This document shows, piece after piece, positions 9,492-20,789 of a stretch of DNA of 64,000 nucleotides (the first letter of the stretch is position 1; each line of letters opens with the position of its first letter). Below the pieces are notes generated by a model. The model saw nothing but the letters and a program-made list of their open reading frames with translations. It did no database searches and was not told the DNA's origin. The translations under genes and the position numbers were made by a program. Origin of the DNA: Fagopyrum homotropicum (taxonomy: Eukaryota; Streptophyta; Magnoliopsida; Caryophyllales; Polygonaceae); contig BSWB01000003.1 of the NCBI GenBank assembly GCA_033239125.1, positions 103,870,320 through 103,934,319 of the forward strand, read 5' to 3'.

Positions 9492-11011
9492 TGATAGGTG
9501 ATGGAATCACTATCATTTAGGGTAGTATTTAGAGTCTTTTTATTGCATTAGTGTCGGTTTATGCTACTAACTCCTTGGCCCAGAAGAAGAAGATCAAAAG
9601 AAGCTAAAGAAGAAGTTATAAGCACTTAGGAGTGAAGATCGATCCCGAAGCAAAGCTTCTGTTGCCTCACCGCCCCTGTGGGTCCTTGCAGCCGCCCCTG
9701 CGGATGACGCTTCCACTGGAACGCTCCTTGCGCCTTCACCAGCGCCGGCCATGAAGTGTGTCACCGCCCCTGTGCCACTCCTTGGCGCCCCTGCGGTGAC
9801 CTGCCCGGAAGAAATGAAGACCATCTCCCCTGCGTCTCCCACTGCGCCCCTGCCTGCGCCCCAAATTGGGAGCTGGAAGACGAAGAGGCTATGTTAACGC
9901 CCCTGCGTCGACATAGGGATGCCCCGGCGGCTTGACATCAGAAACGTCAGGAACGCGAAAGGTCAGACGTTAAAGTGCATTAAAGATCTGCCCCAGCGGA
10001 ATTGTGTAGCCGCCCCAGCGGCCCTGAAGAAGATCAATCGATTCTGCCTAAACCGCCCCTGCGGTTCCTGAAGGCCACCCCTGCGGTTTAACGCCAGAAG
10101 CTTTATTCCGGCTGTTTACACCACCTTTATGGCATTTAAGGTGGTTGTTTTAGGCCGGCTATTTACTCCTAATTAAGTGTCTTTTGTAGTATAAATAGTT
10201 CATGGCTGATTGCTAGAATCATCCATGTTTTTCCTCACAAATTCCATTTTAGACTTGAGCTTTCCATTGTAATGAGTTGCTAACTCCCTTGCTACATTGG
10301 GTTGGTTTGAAGCTGCATTGTTACCTTGGTTGTAAGTTCTTTTTAATCTAAGTTTTCATTCAGTAATGCTTTGTGTTTCCTTGATCTCCATTGTCTAAAT
10401 TGCATGTTTACTATTGCTTGAGATTGATCACCTTAGGTTCTAAAGTGCATGTAAACAACTAGGATTAATAGGTTCCGGGTTCGGGTCTTTAATCTAGTAG
10501 CAACTTTAAGTAATAACGGGTTGTGATTACTTGAGGAAAAGGAACACAAGTATAAGGATAAGTGTAACGGTTTTAATCTTCTCTTTATATCCCTTTGTCT
10601 TTATTTGAAGGCTAACTTGTTATTTGTTCTTGTAGGTTTATGGAACTTTAACCTGTTAAGTTTTGTTGATACCGGTTGGCTCAACACATATATATGATCG
10701 AGACGGGAGATTACTTGAAAACTTGTAAAAGGATCTCACCAGCGTAGCAATTGCATGCTTAGAATCAACCTAGTGTAGATTTATCCATTATTGTCTTAAT
10801 TGTCGCATTAATCATTTTCGTAAGTTTTTGTTCATCAATTCAACCAACCCCCCCCCCCCCCGTGTCATTTGTCATTATAACCGATAATTGCATCTAAAAC
10901 ACCTTAACTCTCTAGGGTTCGACCCTTACTTAATCACTATACTTGTTCTTAGTGCTAAGTCGGGATTTACTTTTGATTGGGTATAGACGACCATAGAAAT
11001 ACCTTCGGTCA
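9492..11011 (+). repeat. 5' LTR of element F
   Basis: The 1,520-base LTR is GC-rich at 9655-10100 because of many CGCCCCTGCGG variants. A TATA box (AGTATAAATAG, about 10189-10199) follows them. A run of twelve C lies near 10850. The spurious ORF in the motif region has no support. The LTR ends TTCGGTCA before the PBS. Confidence 0.9.
9655..10100. repeat. CCGCCCCTGCGG motif array upstream of the LTR TATA box of F
   Basis: About a dozen variants are spread over 450 bases (ACCGCCCCTGTGGG, GCCGCCCCTGCGG, ACCGCCCCTGCGG, CCGCCCCAGCGG). The array ends about 90 bases before the TATA box. The 3' LTR repeats it at 21478-21915. Confidence 0.85.
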
Positions 11012-11016
11012 AATTT

Positions 11017-11034
11017 TGGCGCCGTTGCCGGGGA
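11017..11034 (+). other. Primer-binding site of F (tRNA-Asp type)
   Basis: TGGCGCCGTTGCCGGGGA lies five bases after the LTR end. From knowledge of plant tRNAs this is complementary to the 3' end of tRNA-Asp, the primer typical of Athila elements. Confidence 0.85.
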
Positions 11035-11179
11035 GTTTTTGTGTTTTATTGTTATTATTGATTAGGTTTGAACCATTTTTATAGTTCAAACCCGTGCTAC
11101 TAATTCCGGCTTTGCTTCTTTTGATCCAGAAATTGAGAGGACGCACATCCGGCAACGAAGACAACAACTTCAACAAGAG

Positions 11180-12328
11180 ATGGCTGACCATACTCTTCGT
11201 CAACTTACGCAGCCCACCTTGGCTCAAAACCCTCTTGCGGTCGCTATACCGGCACTAGGGGAAGGAGTCAACTTTGAGCTCAAGTCCGGCCTCATCCACT
11301 TGCTTCCGTCCTTCCATGGGCTAAGTAGTGAAGACCCCATCAAGCACCTTAGGAAGTTCCATACTGTGTGTATGAGCATGAAGCCGGCCAACATTACCGA
11401 AGAATAGATCAAGATGAGGGCATTCGGCTTCACACTCAAAGATTCGGCGGATGATTGGTATTACCACCTTCCATCCGGGAGTATTGACACTTGAGAGAAC
11501 CTTCACAAAGCATTCTTGGAGAAATACTTTCCAGCTAAAAAGGCCAATAGCTTGAAGAAAGCTATAAGCAACATCGAGCAAGAGGCAACCGAAACTCTCT
11601 ACGAGTACTTCGAAAGGTTTGCACGCCTCCGATCCAGCTGTACTTTTCACGGATATTCAACTCAAGATCTAGTCTTGTACTTGTACAATGGCTTGCTAGA
11701 CAATGAAAGGAGGATTGTCGATGCGGCTTGCGGAGGTAATATTCTTAACTCTACTCCTGACCTTGCTTTGGAAAAGATACAGGAACTAGCGGAAGGAACT
11801 CGGAACTTTGGAAGGACCCCGGCTAAGAAAGGAGTTCATGCTGTGAGTTCCGGGAAGAGTGAGATTTCCACCGAGCTAGCGAAATTGAAGGAAATGGTGA
11901 AGAGGCTAACACTTATGGGAACACCGCAACAGCTCAAAGCTTGTGGAGTTTGCGCTGACCTGTATCATCCAACGGACATGTGTCCACAAGTTCAAGATGA
12001 CGATGCTGAAGTAAACGCAATGGGTTATGGACAACCACAACAGCAAAGACCTAGGAACGAGCCCTATGCACAGAATTTCATGCCAAATTGGCGTGACCAA
12101 TAGAATTTTCGTTGGAGGGATCAACAAAACCAACAACAACAGCCCCGCCAAGGTAAGTATCACTCAACTGAAGATATGTTGCAGGTTTTGACTAAACACT
12201 TTTCTACTCATGTCCAAACAACAGAATCTAGCATCAAGAACCTTGAGAAACAGGTTGGTCAAATGGCGGAAGCCATTACAAGAATTGAAACTAGGGCCTC
12301 CGGCGGATTACCTTCTCAAACGTTATAA
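11180..12328 (+). pseudogene. Gag of element F, three nonsense codons
   Basis: The ATG at 11180 begins MADHTLRQL. The frame stays open apart from TAG 11405-11407, TGA 11492-11494 and TAG 12101-12103, about 380 codons in all. The retrotransposon gag core is clear: LLPSFHGLSSEDPIKHLRKF, YYHLPSGSIDT, FLEKYFPAKKANSLKKAI, YEYFERFARL. A CGVCADLYHPTDMC segment resembles a zinc knuckle. The first two stops replace residues that are usually Q and W. Gag would form the particle that packages element RNA. Confidence 0.85.
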
Positions 12329-12991
12329 ACTCAAAGGTGATTTTGGAAGAGGTTCAATCATAGAGGAAGAATTCCTATGTCGAGCCAACGATGTAAAACA
12401 AAGGCGCTGCTTGGGAGGCAACCCGAAGAAATAAAAAGAGGAGGTTCTGTCAAGAAAACCGCGCCCTGCGGCTCTAAGCCCCGCCCCTGCGGTGACACCC
12501 CTAGCCAGCGCCGCCCCCGGCGTTGGGCCTGCGTCTGATCACGTAGGTCACCGCCCCGCGGTGACAACCCTACGCCCCTGTGGTGGCCACCCTTGACACG
12601 TACCCTCAGCTCCGCCCTCGGCGCTGAGGCTGCGTACCCCCTCTCTTTTGTCACCGCCCCTACGGCGACAAACACCGCCCCTACGGTTCAGTTAAGGAAA
12701 GAAAAAAAATACACTTCCCAAAAATAACCTACATCTACCACCCTCTCCACTCCCTCGCCATTCACTCTTCGAAACCTAGCCACCTCACCTCCCACGCCCT
12801 TGCGCCCTCCGAAAACTCTCGCCACCACCTCGTCGCGCCCCTGCGCCACCTCCGGCAACCTAGTGTCACCACCCCCTTACCAACACGAACCATTTCCACC
12901 ACACACGACCCTTCCATTTCTCGCTCGACTGCTCCACCTCCGGAGACAACTGCAGCAACAGAAGAAAACACCGGAAAAGCCCCATCGCCAC
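12329..12991 (+). other. Deletion junction and leader of F, rich in CGCCCCTGCGG
   Basis: Gag runs straight into the post-integrase block (GCTTGGGAGGCAACCC, about 12411-12426), so all of pol is missing. From 12448 to 12690 there are many CCGCCCCTGCGG variants, followed by an A-rich tract at 12695-12712. The downstream reading frames to 12991 are not supported as genes. Element G is inserted after 12991. Confidence 0.75.
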
Positions 12992-14634
12992 TGTCACGCT
13001 AGAAAATAGCACAAAAAGCTTTACATTTATAAACTCGAACTAAAATCCTAAACTACCTAGCGAAACCCGCAGTGTACGGGTCGTTTGTAGAAAGGAAAGT
13101 ATTCCGAGGTCGAACACAAGGACTGAGGTGAAACTAAGTCATTCAATGATCGAAGATAGTGTGAATCTAGACTAAGATAAGATGAGGAATAAAGAAAACG
13201 GAAGACGCAATGTTTTTGGAGGGTTTTGGGTGATCAAACAAAGATCACAAGTATGTGAACACAATCAAGCAACACAAACACTCTAACACAAAAGATAGGA
13301 GAATGGAAATAACAAAGCGGATTCTAGAGTTTGGAAGTCCTGGTTATGGCATAGACTCAAGCTTTCTATTCATTTCTCAGATTAACTATGATATGTTGGG
13401 ATTAAGCGTTTCTAGATTGGGATCAATTACCGGGTAGGTCTCATGGTTCACTAGTCCATTCCTAAGGTCTCATCACCGGGTAAGTCTCTAAGAAGCTAAG
13501 GATAGGATTTCTACACAAACCGGATCGTTACCTAGGGGTCTAACCTATCCTTACCGGGTAAGTCTCGGAAAGGGAAGTCCTAATCAACTATCCTAGCACA
13601 CTTAGTCCAATGGCGGCTTGTGAGGCTCACCACTACCTAGGGTTTGTCATCTTAGGTATCTAAGATCGGAAATCATCGGGTAGATCTCTTCCCTCACTTA
13701 GGTTGATAGCATTAGGTGATCCTAAGCTAAATTAAGCTCAACAAACACTAGGATTTCAACAACACAAGTCATCCAAGGGTAAAAATCTATGTTCATCCTA
13801 TCATGCTTCTAGCCATAACCCTTCTTTCCTTACCCTAGAATCGCAATCTATCTAGCCAACAACATTCATTTCAAGATCAATCTCCATAAATAAAGCATGC
13901 TTGCAAGTCATGGTCAAATGATGAAGAACAATCCAAAGAAAAGACATTAAAAGCATAGAATAGAAATTACCAAATTCTTACAAGGCTCCCAGAGCTAATC
14001 CAAGTTGTCAACAATGAACTCTTCTCTCAAAACCACTTTAATCTCACTCTAAAACGAAAATCTACACTAATCTCTTCCAAGAACACCCACAATGGGTGCT
14101 TGGAAGAGAGGCAACAATGGAGAAGTGTTTTGGGGAAGAAGATAGGTCAAAAGAGAGGAGAAGGATCCCCAATTACAGCCTGCAAAATCCTTTAAATACC
14201 CACTAAGATGCAAGAGCATTGGAAGAGATCGTGGCCAGCTGTCGATGTGTTCCTGGCAAGAATCACGGGCAAGTCCACGGCCGTGGTCTTGGTCCAGACC
14301 GTGGTTTGGTCTTGAAGCTTCTCCTAGGCTCATTAAGTCATGATTTGGTGCATGGCTTGTGTTGGCAAGGTTCCATGAGTCCTCCTTAGCCCTTAGCTTG
14401 CATTCCAATGAGTCCGGAAGTGTGTCATCTCAAGGAATGATCCTCGGATGTATCGATTAGGTTCTTCAATCTCCCAAAATACCTACAAAGCAAGCAAAAG
14501 TCCGAGTAGACGTCTATCTCGGCAAAATAAGTGATTTGAGTGCAAACGCCGTGAACTAATGCTAAACCATGCATGAATGAGCGAAAAATCTATCTAAATG
14601 AGTGTCTAAATCTAGATCATAAATCGTGTTATCA
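12992..14634 (-). repeat. 3' LTR of element G
   Basis: This is the copy next to the polypurine tract (plus-strand ACCCCATACTTAAGG at 14638-14652). On the minus strand a palindrome module (14268-14312) precedes a TATTTAAA box at about 14192-14199. A two-half-site module is visible: CCACGGCCGTGG and, 10 bases away, ACCGTGG. Confidence 0.9.
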
Positions 14635-16310
14635 AAATACCCCATACTTAAGGTTTGCTCGTCCCCGAGCAAATTCCCAACTATAGACTAAGAGATGACA
14701 TGATTTATGTATGCAGAAAAATGGCAAAATCTTTTTGGAGTTGTGCTTCTAATGTTGGATCACCTTCATAGTCATGTTTCATGGCAATGGACAAGCAATT
14801 ATGTATCAAATAAATGAAAGCACGGAAAGACAATTACACTTAACTTGATAGCATGCAATGAAATGTAAAGATGAAGAAGCCAAGATGATCATGAGTATAT
14901 CCAATCTAAATCACTTAGTCTTACACACATGCAAGTAGGTCAAAAGGACTTGTAAAATAGAAGGCGAAGAAACATTGTGATTAGGTGGGAATTTTCTAGG
15001 CTATGTGATGCTAATCCGGGAAAGGAACTAAACAACCACAACTTCACATTTCTTATCAACTTCCCTCAAGTGTATATTTTTCTTCATTTTCTTTTCTTTC
15101 TTTCCTTTTATTTTTGAGACAATGGCATTGGTGTACAAAAGCCGAAACCTTGGTGATTAGCCATCCTCGGGCTTTTTCTATTTTTCGAGGTGCATCCACA
15201 CCGGGCATACATACCAAAGCTCGTTAGGACTATTGGTTTATTTGACTTTGGCAAGTCACCAACACCCGATTATGTGAAGTGTACCGAGTTACTTGTCATT
15301 TAAGCCAACGTCCCCAAACCTACATTTTTGGCTACACTTTCACAACAATTTCAGCACTTCATTCATGACATTCCTTTCATCAACAACTTCACCCCACACT
15401 TGCTTTTCACACACATCAACACACTAACATGCTCCTATTCCCGGATGGGTCAAAAGAGGTCAAATTTATCTCAATTGAGGTGCTCAAGCAACATGATCAA
15501 GATGAGAAGTAGAGGAAGATGAATTGCCTTAATCACTCCTAATTGATGTGCAAGAACTAGCATGCAATTTCGACTTTCAATCCTCAATTAAATCAAGGCA
15601 AGCATCATAATAACAAGTCATTCATGGAATTCAAGATAAGTATTTCAAGTCCACATATGCATCATCAATTAAACACACAAGGCCATCCATAGCCAATCCA
15701 CAAGACAAGGTTCATCATTAGGGTCATATCCAAACCTAGAGAGCACAAAAATGTATATGTACAATGCAAAGCATGAAAAGAAACGTGTGACAACTAAAAC
15801 GAAACTATCCTAGATGCTAGCCATGCAAAAGATCATGCAAACCCCCACCCCATACTTAGAAACACATTGTCCCCAATGTGGTGTTCAAGTAAAGAGAGTG
15901 GAAGAAGGTTCTCACAATGTAAAATGGTTTGCTTCGGTATTTGGGATGAACTCGTGTGGAGTGGTGGTGATGGATGATGGATCAAGCATGGTAGAGAGCT
16001 CTTCATAATCATTCCGGCATCGAGACCCGCGCCAAGGTATATGTGAAACGGGAGCCCTTCCATCTAACAAGACACCTCAAGCCGTCCAAGCCTCACGTCC
16101 GCTCCACCCATGTTTGAAAACGGAATCATCGTCATCGACTCGCCTTGCAAGGCTTCCTCATTACCTAAAATCTACCACAAACACAAAACACAAAAACACA
16201 CAAAAGCAAAAACAAAGGCAAAAGAGAAAAGGGAAAGAGTTGTACCAATGGGTTGCCTCCCATTAAACGCTTCTTTTAGGTCATTAGCTTGACCAAACTC
16301 CGTGGATATG
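14635..16310 (-). other. 3' non-coding region of G
   Basis: No gene is seen. On the minus strand it starts with the post-integrase hairpin block (plus-strand AATGGGTTGCCTCCCATT, 16247-16264). It contains a polypurine-like motif next to a GGGGACAATGTG sequence (15846-15885) and a diverged version of the conserved block (15135-15310). It ends in the polypurine tract beside the LTR. Confidence 0.65.
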
Positions 16311-17501
16311 TCAATCCACCTCGAATACCATGGTTTGCTTGAGGAGTCCAAGCAACCATCTTTTCCCGGAATCCGTGATGACAAGCAAGGGCCACTTGAT
16401 GCCCAAATAAGTTTTAAGTTCTCTCTTCACCGGTGAGTAGTAGAATCCTTCATCACCGCTTCCTTGATGATAGTATAGAGTTGCAACCATAGGTGCCACC
16501 CCATACTTAGGCAATTTATACTCCGCGGTCACTCCGGTGAAGTGCTTGTCATCCTCATCCTCTATGATCCGAGGAAAGCCGATTCTTGGAAAGAATCCTT
16601 CATTGAAGTACTTCATAACCATCATGGATCCATCATGCTTGCTTTCTTCATTCAATAATGGAGAATCCTTAGGAAAGGGGCTCCAATCTTCGTATGTACT
16701 CCGGGCAAGCAAGAAAGGATCGGAAGGAGCTGAAATTAGCTTAGGATTCACCAGGACAGAACCTTCCACGGGCGTGGTCTTTCCTCCACGGCCGTGATTC
16801 CCTCTGTAATCTTCCACGGGCGTGGTTTGTCCTCCACGGCCGTGGTTCACTCTGTTGCATCCGTTCCAAGTGAGCTCTTCATGTATGGTTCCGGGGTTGA
16901 TGGCAAGGATGTCCGGGGATGAGAATACTTCATTGCACTCCTCTAAAGGTGAAGGAGATGGAGGTGAACCTTGAAGAATGGTAGGATCTCCTAGCATAAG
17001 AGCATTCCTAATCTCCTCAATCTCCCTCCTCATTTGTTCTTCTCTCTCGGTATTCAATCTCCTTTCTTCCTTCAGGGCCAAATCCCTTAGCCACAATTGC
17101 TCTCGAGCTTCATTCAACTCTTCCTCAAGTCTTCTATTGGTTACGGTTGAATCAGGCAATTCTTGGATCTCCTCAAGGTGAACCTCCTCTTGATGACATA
17201 CTTCCGCTTCAAGCTCCATGTGGGAACTAGAAATGGAAGCAAGGTTGCTTTCTAGATCATCCATCTTCCTCAACATTTTCTCTAGCATTGATTCCAATCG
17301 ATCTTCATGAAGTTGATGGTGAGGTTCCTCATGAGATAATGTAATCATGTGAGCTTGATCATGGGACTCATGATAGATATTGAACTTCTCCCAATACTCA
17401 AACTCATCATGGAGAGGTCCTAGATCTTGGCCTTTCATCCACTCCTCATACTCCATGTCGTCAAGGTCGTCTTGGAGGTACAATCCGTCCATGGCAAACA
17501 T
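16311..17501 (-). CDS. Uncharacterised coiled-coil protein of element G
   Basis: An intact ORF of 396 codons from the first ATG at 17501 (MFAMDGLYLQDDLDDMEYEE). The frame is open upstream to 17543. Residues about 60-180 are rich in E, L, Q and R and look coiled-coil (LESMLEKMLRKMDDLES, RRLEEELNEAREQLWLRD). A middle part contains the palindromic DNA motif twice in coding sequence, giving NHGRGGQTTPVE and NHGRGGKTTPVE. The C-terminal third is not recognised. No gag core, protease, RT or integrase motif is visible. It occupies the whole gag-pol position, so it may serve particle assembly or be a captured sequence; neither is shown. Confidence 0.6.
   Translation of the reverse strand: MFAMDGLYLQDDLDDMEYEEWMKGQDLGPLHDEFEYWEKFNIYHESHDQAHMITLSHEEPHHQLHEDRLESMLEKMLRKMDDLESNLASISSSHMELEAEVCHQEEVHLEEIQELPDSTVTNRRLEEELNEAREQLWLRDLALKEERRLNTEREEQMRREIEEIRNALMLGDPTILQGSPPSPSPLEECNEVFSSPDILAINPGTIHEELTWNGCNRVNHGRGGQTTPVEDYRGNHGRGGKTTPVEGSVLVNPKLISAPSDPFLLARSTYEDWSPFPKDSPLLNEESKHDGSMMVMKYFNEGFFPRIGFPRIIEDEDDKHFTGVTAEYKLPKYGVAPMVATLYYHQGSGDEGFYYSPVKRELKTYLGIKWPLLVITDSGKRWLLGLLKQTMVFEVD
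16762..16852. repeat. Palindrome modules within the coding region of G
   Basis: Two copies of TTCCACGGGCGTGG followed by CCTCCACGGCCGTG lie 60 bases apart, inside the 396-codon ORF. The reading frame passes through them without a stop. Confidence 0.85.
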
Positions 17502-17594
17502 GAAAAGGAAAAGACAAAAACAACACAAGATCAAAAGTAACAAGAAAGATAAACACTAAAAACAATCAAAAGCAAATGACTTAATCTTAACCTA

Positions 17595-17613
17595 GTCCCC
17601 GGCAACGGCGCCA
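17595..17613 (-). other. Primer-binding site of G (tRNA-Asp type)
   Basis: The reverse complement reads TGGCGCCGTTGCCGGGGAC. It lies six bases inside the 5' LTR of G and fixes the minus-strand orientation of the element. Confidence 0.88.
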
Positions 17614-17619
17614 AAAACT

Positions 17620-19261
17620 TGTCACGCTAGGAAATAGCACAAAAAGCTTTACATTTATAAACTTGAACTAAAATCCTAAACTACCTAGTGAAACCCACAG
17701 TGTACGGGTCGTTTGTAGAAAGGAAAGTATTCCGAGGTCGAACACAAGGACTGAGGTGAAACTAAGTCATTCAATGATCGAAGATAGTGTGAATCTAGAC
17801 TAAGATAAGATGAGGAATAAAGAAAACGGAAGACGCAATGTTTTTGGAGGGTTTTGGGTGATCAAACAAAGATCACAAGTATGTGAACACAATCAAGCAA
17901 CACAAACACTCTAACACAAAAGATAGGAGAATGGAAATAACAAAGCGGATTCTAGAGTTTGGAAGTCCCGGTTATGGCATAGACTCAAGCTTTTTATTCA
18001 TTTCTCGGATTAACTATGATATGTTGGGATTAAGCGTTTCTAGATTGGGATCAATTACCGGGTAGGTCTCATGGTCCACTAGTCCATTCCTAAGGTCTCA
18101 TCACCGGGTAAGTCTCTAAGAACCTAAGGATAGGAATTCTACACAAACAGGATCGTTACCTAGGGGTCTAACCTATCCTTACCGGGTAAGTCTCGGAAAG
18201 GGAAATCCTAATCAACTATCCTAACACACTTAGTCCAATGGCGGCTTGTGAGGCTCACCACTACCTAGGGTTTGTCATCTTAGGTATCTAAGATCGGAAA
18301 TCATCGGGTAGATCTCTTCCCTCACTTAGATTGATAGCATTAGGTGATCCTAAGCTAAATTAAGCTCAACAAACACTAGGATTTCAACAACACAAGTCAT
18401 CCAAGGGTAAAAATCTATGTTCATCCTATCATGCTTCTAGCCATAACCCTTCTTTCCTTACCCTAGAATCACAATCTATCTAGCCAACAACATTTATTTC
18501 AAGATCAATCTCCACAAATAAAGCATGCTTGCAAGTCATGGTCAAATGATGAAGAACAATCCAAAGAAAAGACATTAAAAGCATAGAATAGAAATTACCA
18601 AATTCTTACAAGGCTTCCAGAGCTAATCCAAGTTGTCAACAATGAACTCTTCTCTCAAAACCACTCTAATCTCACTCTAAAACGAAAATCTACACTAATC
18701 TCTTCCAAGAACACCCACAATAGGTGCTTGGAAGAGAGGCAACAATGGAGAAGTGTTTTGGGGGAGAAGATAGGTCAAAAGAGAGGAGAAGGATCCCCAA
18801 TTACAGCCTGCAAAATCCTTTAAATACCCACTAAGATGCAACAGCAATGGAAGAGATCGTGGCCAGCTGTCGATGTGGTCCTGGCAAGAATCACGGGCAA
18901 GTCCACGGCCGTGGTCTTGGTCCAGAACGTGGTTTGGTCCAGAAGCTTCTCCTAGGCTCATTAAGTCATGATTTGGTGCATGGCTTGTGTTGGCAAGGTT
19001 CCATGAGTCCTCCTTAGCCCTTAGCTTGCATTCCAATGAGTCCGGAAGTGTGTCATCTCGAGGAATGATCCTCGGATGTATCGATTAGGTTCTTAAATCT
19101 CCCAAAATACCTACAAAGCAAGCAAAAGTCCGAGTAGACTCTATCTCGACAAAATACGTGATTGGAGTGCAAACGCCGTGAACTAATGCTAAACCATGCA
19201 TGAATGAGCGAAAAATCTATCTAAATGAGTGTCTAAATCTAGATCATAAATCGTGTTATCA
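17620..19261 (-). repeat. 5' LTR of element G
   Basis: Nearly identical to 12992-14634. The module lies at 18896-18940, followed on the minus strand by the TATTTAAA box at about 18819-18827. In this copy one half-site reads AACGTGG rather than ACCGTGG. H (26458-41568) belongs to the same LTR family but is more diverged. Confidence 0.9.
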
Positions 19262-19451
19262 GCCACCACCTTCGTCGAACGACAAAATCGCCTTCTGCTC
19301 TTCGCCCGCACCTGCGCCTGCAAGCTCCCGCCCTTGCGTCAAGCCGCTCTTGCGCTTGTTGCAGCCGCCCCTGCGGATTTTACGACAGAAGGTTCGTCTC
19401 TTGATCAGATTGCTGAACTTTCTAACTCTTTTACTTGATCAATTGCAAGAG

Positions 19452-20789
19452 ATGGAATCACAAAGGAAATACAAGTTGACGGAAGGTGAGAAGGATCGGT
19501 ATAGGATTGCTCAAAGCCGGGAGGTGCATGCAACCCGATTCCTTGATGTTTCCACCTTGGAAAATCTGGGGATGTTGGAAAGTATGCAGGAATTCCTAAA
19601 CAATGACGGATTGGGTGATTTTCTGATAAGGAACGCTCCAACACACCCCGACCTCAGCAGACAGTTTATAGCCACTTTCAAAATGGAGACGGAAGACCAA
19701 TTGTGTATTGGACTTTCATTCAAGTACAACAAGAGGAAACATACATTGGATTACACTCAATCACATGAGGCATTAGGGGTGGCCATAGCAGCTTCTGATG
19801 ATTGGATGGAACCCATTCCGACACCGGATCTATTGGAATTTTGGAGAGCCGCGACTAGGTCGGAGTTTCATGCAGGAGGTGAGTACTCCAACAAATTCAC
19901 TCACCCTTTTTTAAGGCTCATCTCAAAGGTCTTCATGAGTGTCTGCTGTGGACACAAGGAAGAGAATAAGGTCGCTCTTAAGGACCTTCCACTACTATAC
20001 GTCTTTCTTCCCAAAGAGTTTGTGCCGGATTGGGCATATCTTTTCTTTACCGCTCTAAAGCGGATTAGGAAGAACGAGCCTCGTGACATCGTTGGAGGAG
20101 GGATCATATCATTATTAGCTGCACGGGTGATGGATCTTCCTCCATTGGAAGAAGGTTTAAAGGCACTACTATACACCGAAGGGTTGATAAGGAGATGTAG
20201 GCTCCTCAAGAAAGACGGGGAGCATCGGTTCTGGATCTCCCTTGCAGATGGGAGTCACATCACATATCTATCCCGTCGACTCCCATTGGGAGAAGAGCTC
20301 TCCGACCTATATGTACCGGTTGACCCTGTCCCTCCCAGACAGCCTCGGGTTGATATTGTTAGGAGGTACGCAACCGGCTATAGCAGGGCCCACACCACTG
20401 ATGAGGAGATGCCGACGGCAGGACACGACAGTCAGACCATGGAGAGTCTGCAGGTTCAGATGGCAGCTTTGACTACACAGCACCAGGCATGGTAGGACAA
20501 GTACCAGCGGTCCATGCTTGAGCAACAACAGGCGTGGCAGTCCAGCTTCGCCTCCTCCATGACCACTCACTTTGACCGCCATCAGGATGCTTGGCATGCG
20601 GCTCATCAGCAGTAGTTGGAGACTCAACAGCTAGCTTGGCAAGCTAGCTATGAGACTTCATTTAGAGAGAGGATGGAGGCTCAGGAGGACCGTATTGACA
20701 CCCTTCACCGCCGCCAGGAGCACTTCTTCTGCCACTTCCCTTACCCACCGGAGGAGGGTCCGGGTGGTCCATCCGGACCACCCCAGTGA
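19452..20789 (+). pseudogene. Third ORF of element F (Athila-type), two nonsense codons
   Basis: The ATG at 19452 begins MESQRKYKLTEGEKDRYRIA. The frame runs to TGA 20787-20789, interrupted by TAG at 20493-20495 and 20613-20615, about 445 codons. Middle segments such as LPKEFVPDWAYLFFTALKRI and a Q/W-rich, then proline-rich tail give the same overall plan as the ORF3 of B and D, though sequence similarity is low. The end, GPGGPSGPPQ, is short and proline-rich, as in B. Function unknown. G lies in its leader and does not break the protein. Confidence 0.65.

Larger units (their letters stand above)
12992..19261 (-). mobile_element. Non-autonomous Athila-type element G inside F
   Basis: Two LTRs of about 1,643 bases (plus-strand ends TGTCACGC ... 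GTGTTATCA) flank a 2,985-base internal region. A perfect 5-base target duplication, GCCAC, lies at 12987-12991 and 19262-19266. On the minus strand the order is LTR, tRNA-Asp PBS, one long ORF, the post-integrase hairpin block, a 3' non-coding region, polypurine tract and LTR. There is no pol. The LTRs differ at roughly 35 sites by eye, so G is fairly young and is the innermost layer of the nest. Confidence 0.92.

Noticed and set aside
9594..9842. GC-rich ORFs in the LTRs of F (also 21412-21660), and at 12358-12675 and 49147-49567
   Set aside because: They arise from the repeated CGCCCCTGCGG motifs on either strand and have no conserved start or domain.
11017..11034. Sequences like tRNA-Asp ends (also 17595-17613 and 28254-28272)
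   Set aside because: Only the 18-19 bases next to an LTR match. They are primer-binding sites, not tRNA genes.
12800..13009. Short ORF running across the left border of G
   Set aside because: It crosses the insertion point of G, so it cannot be an original reading frame of F.
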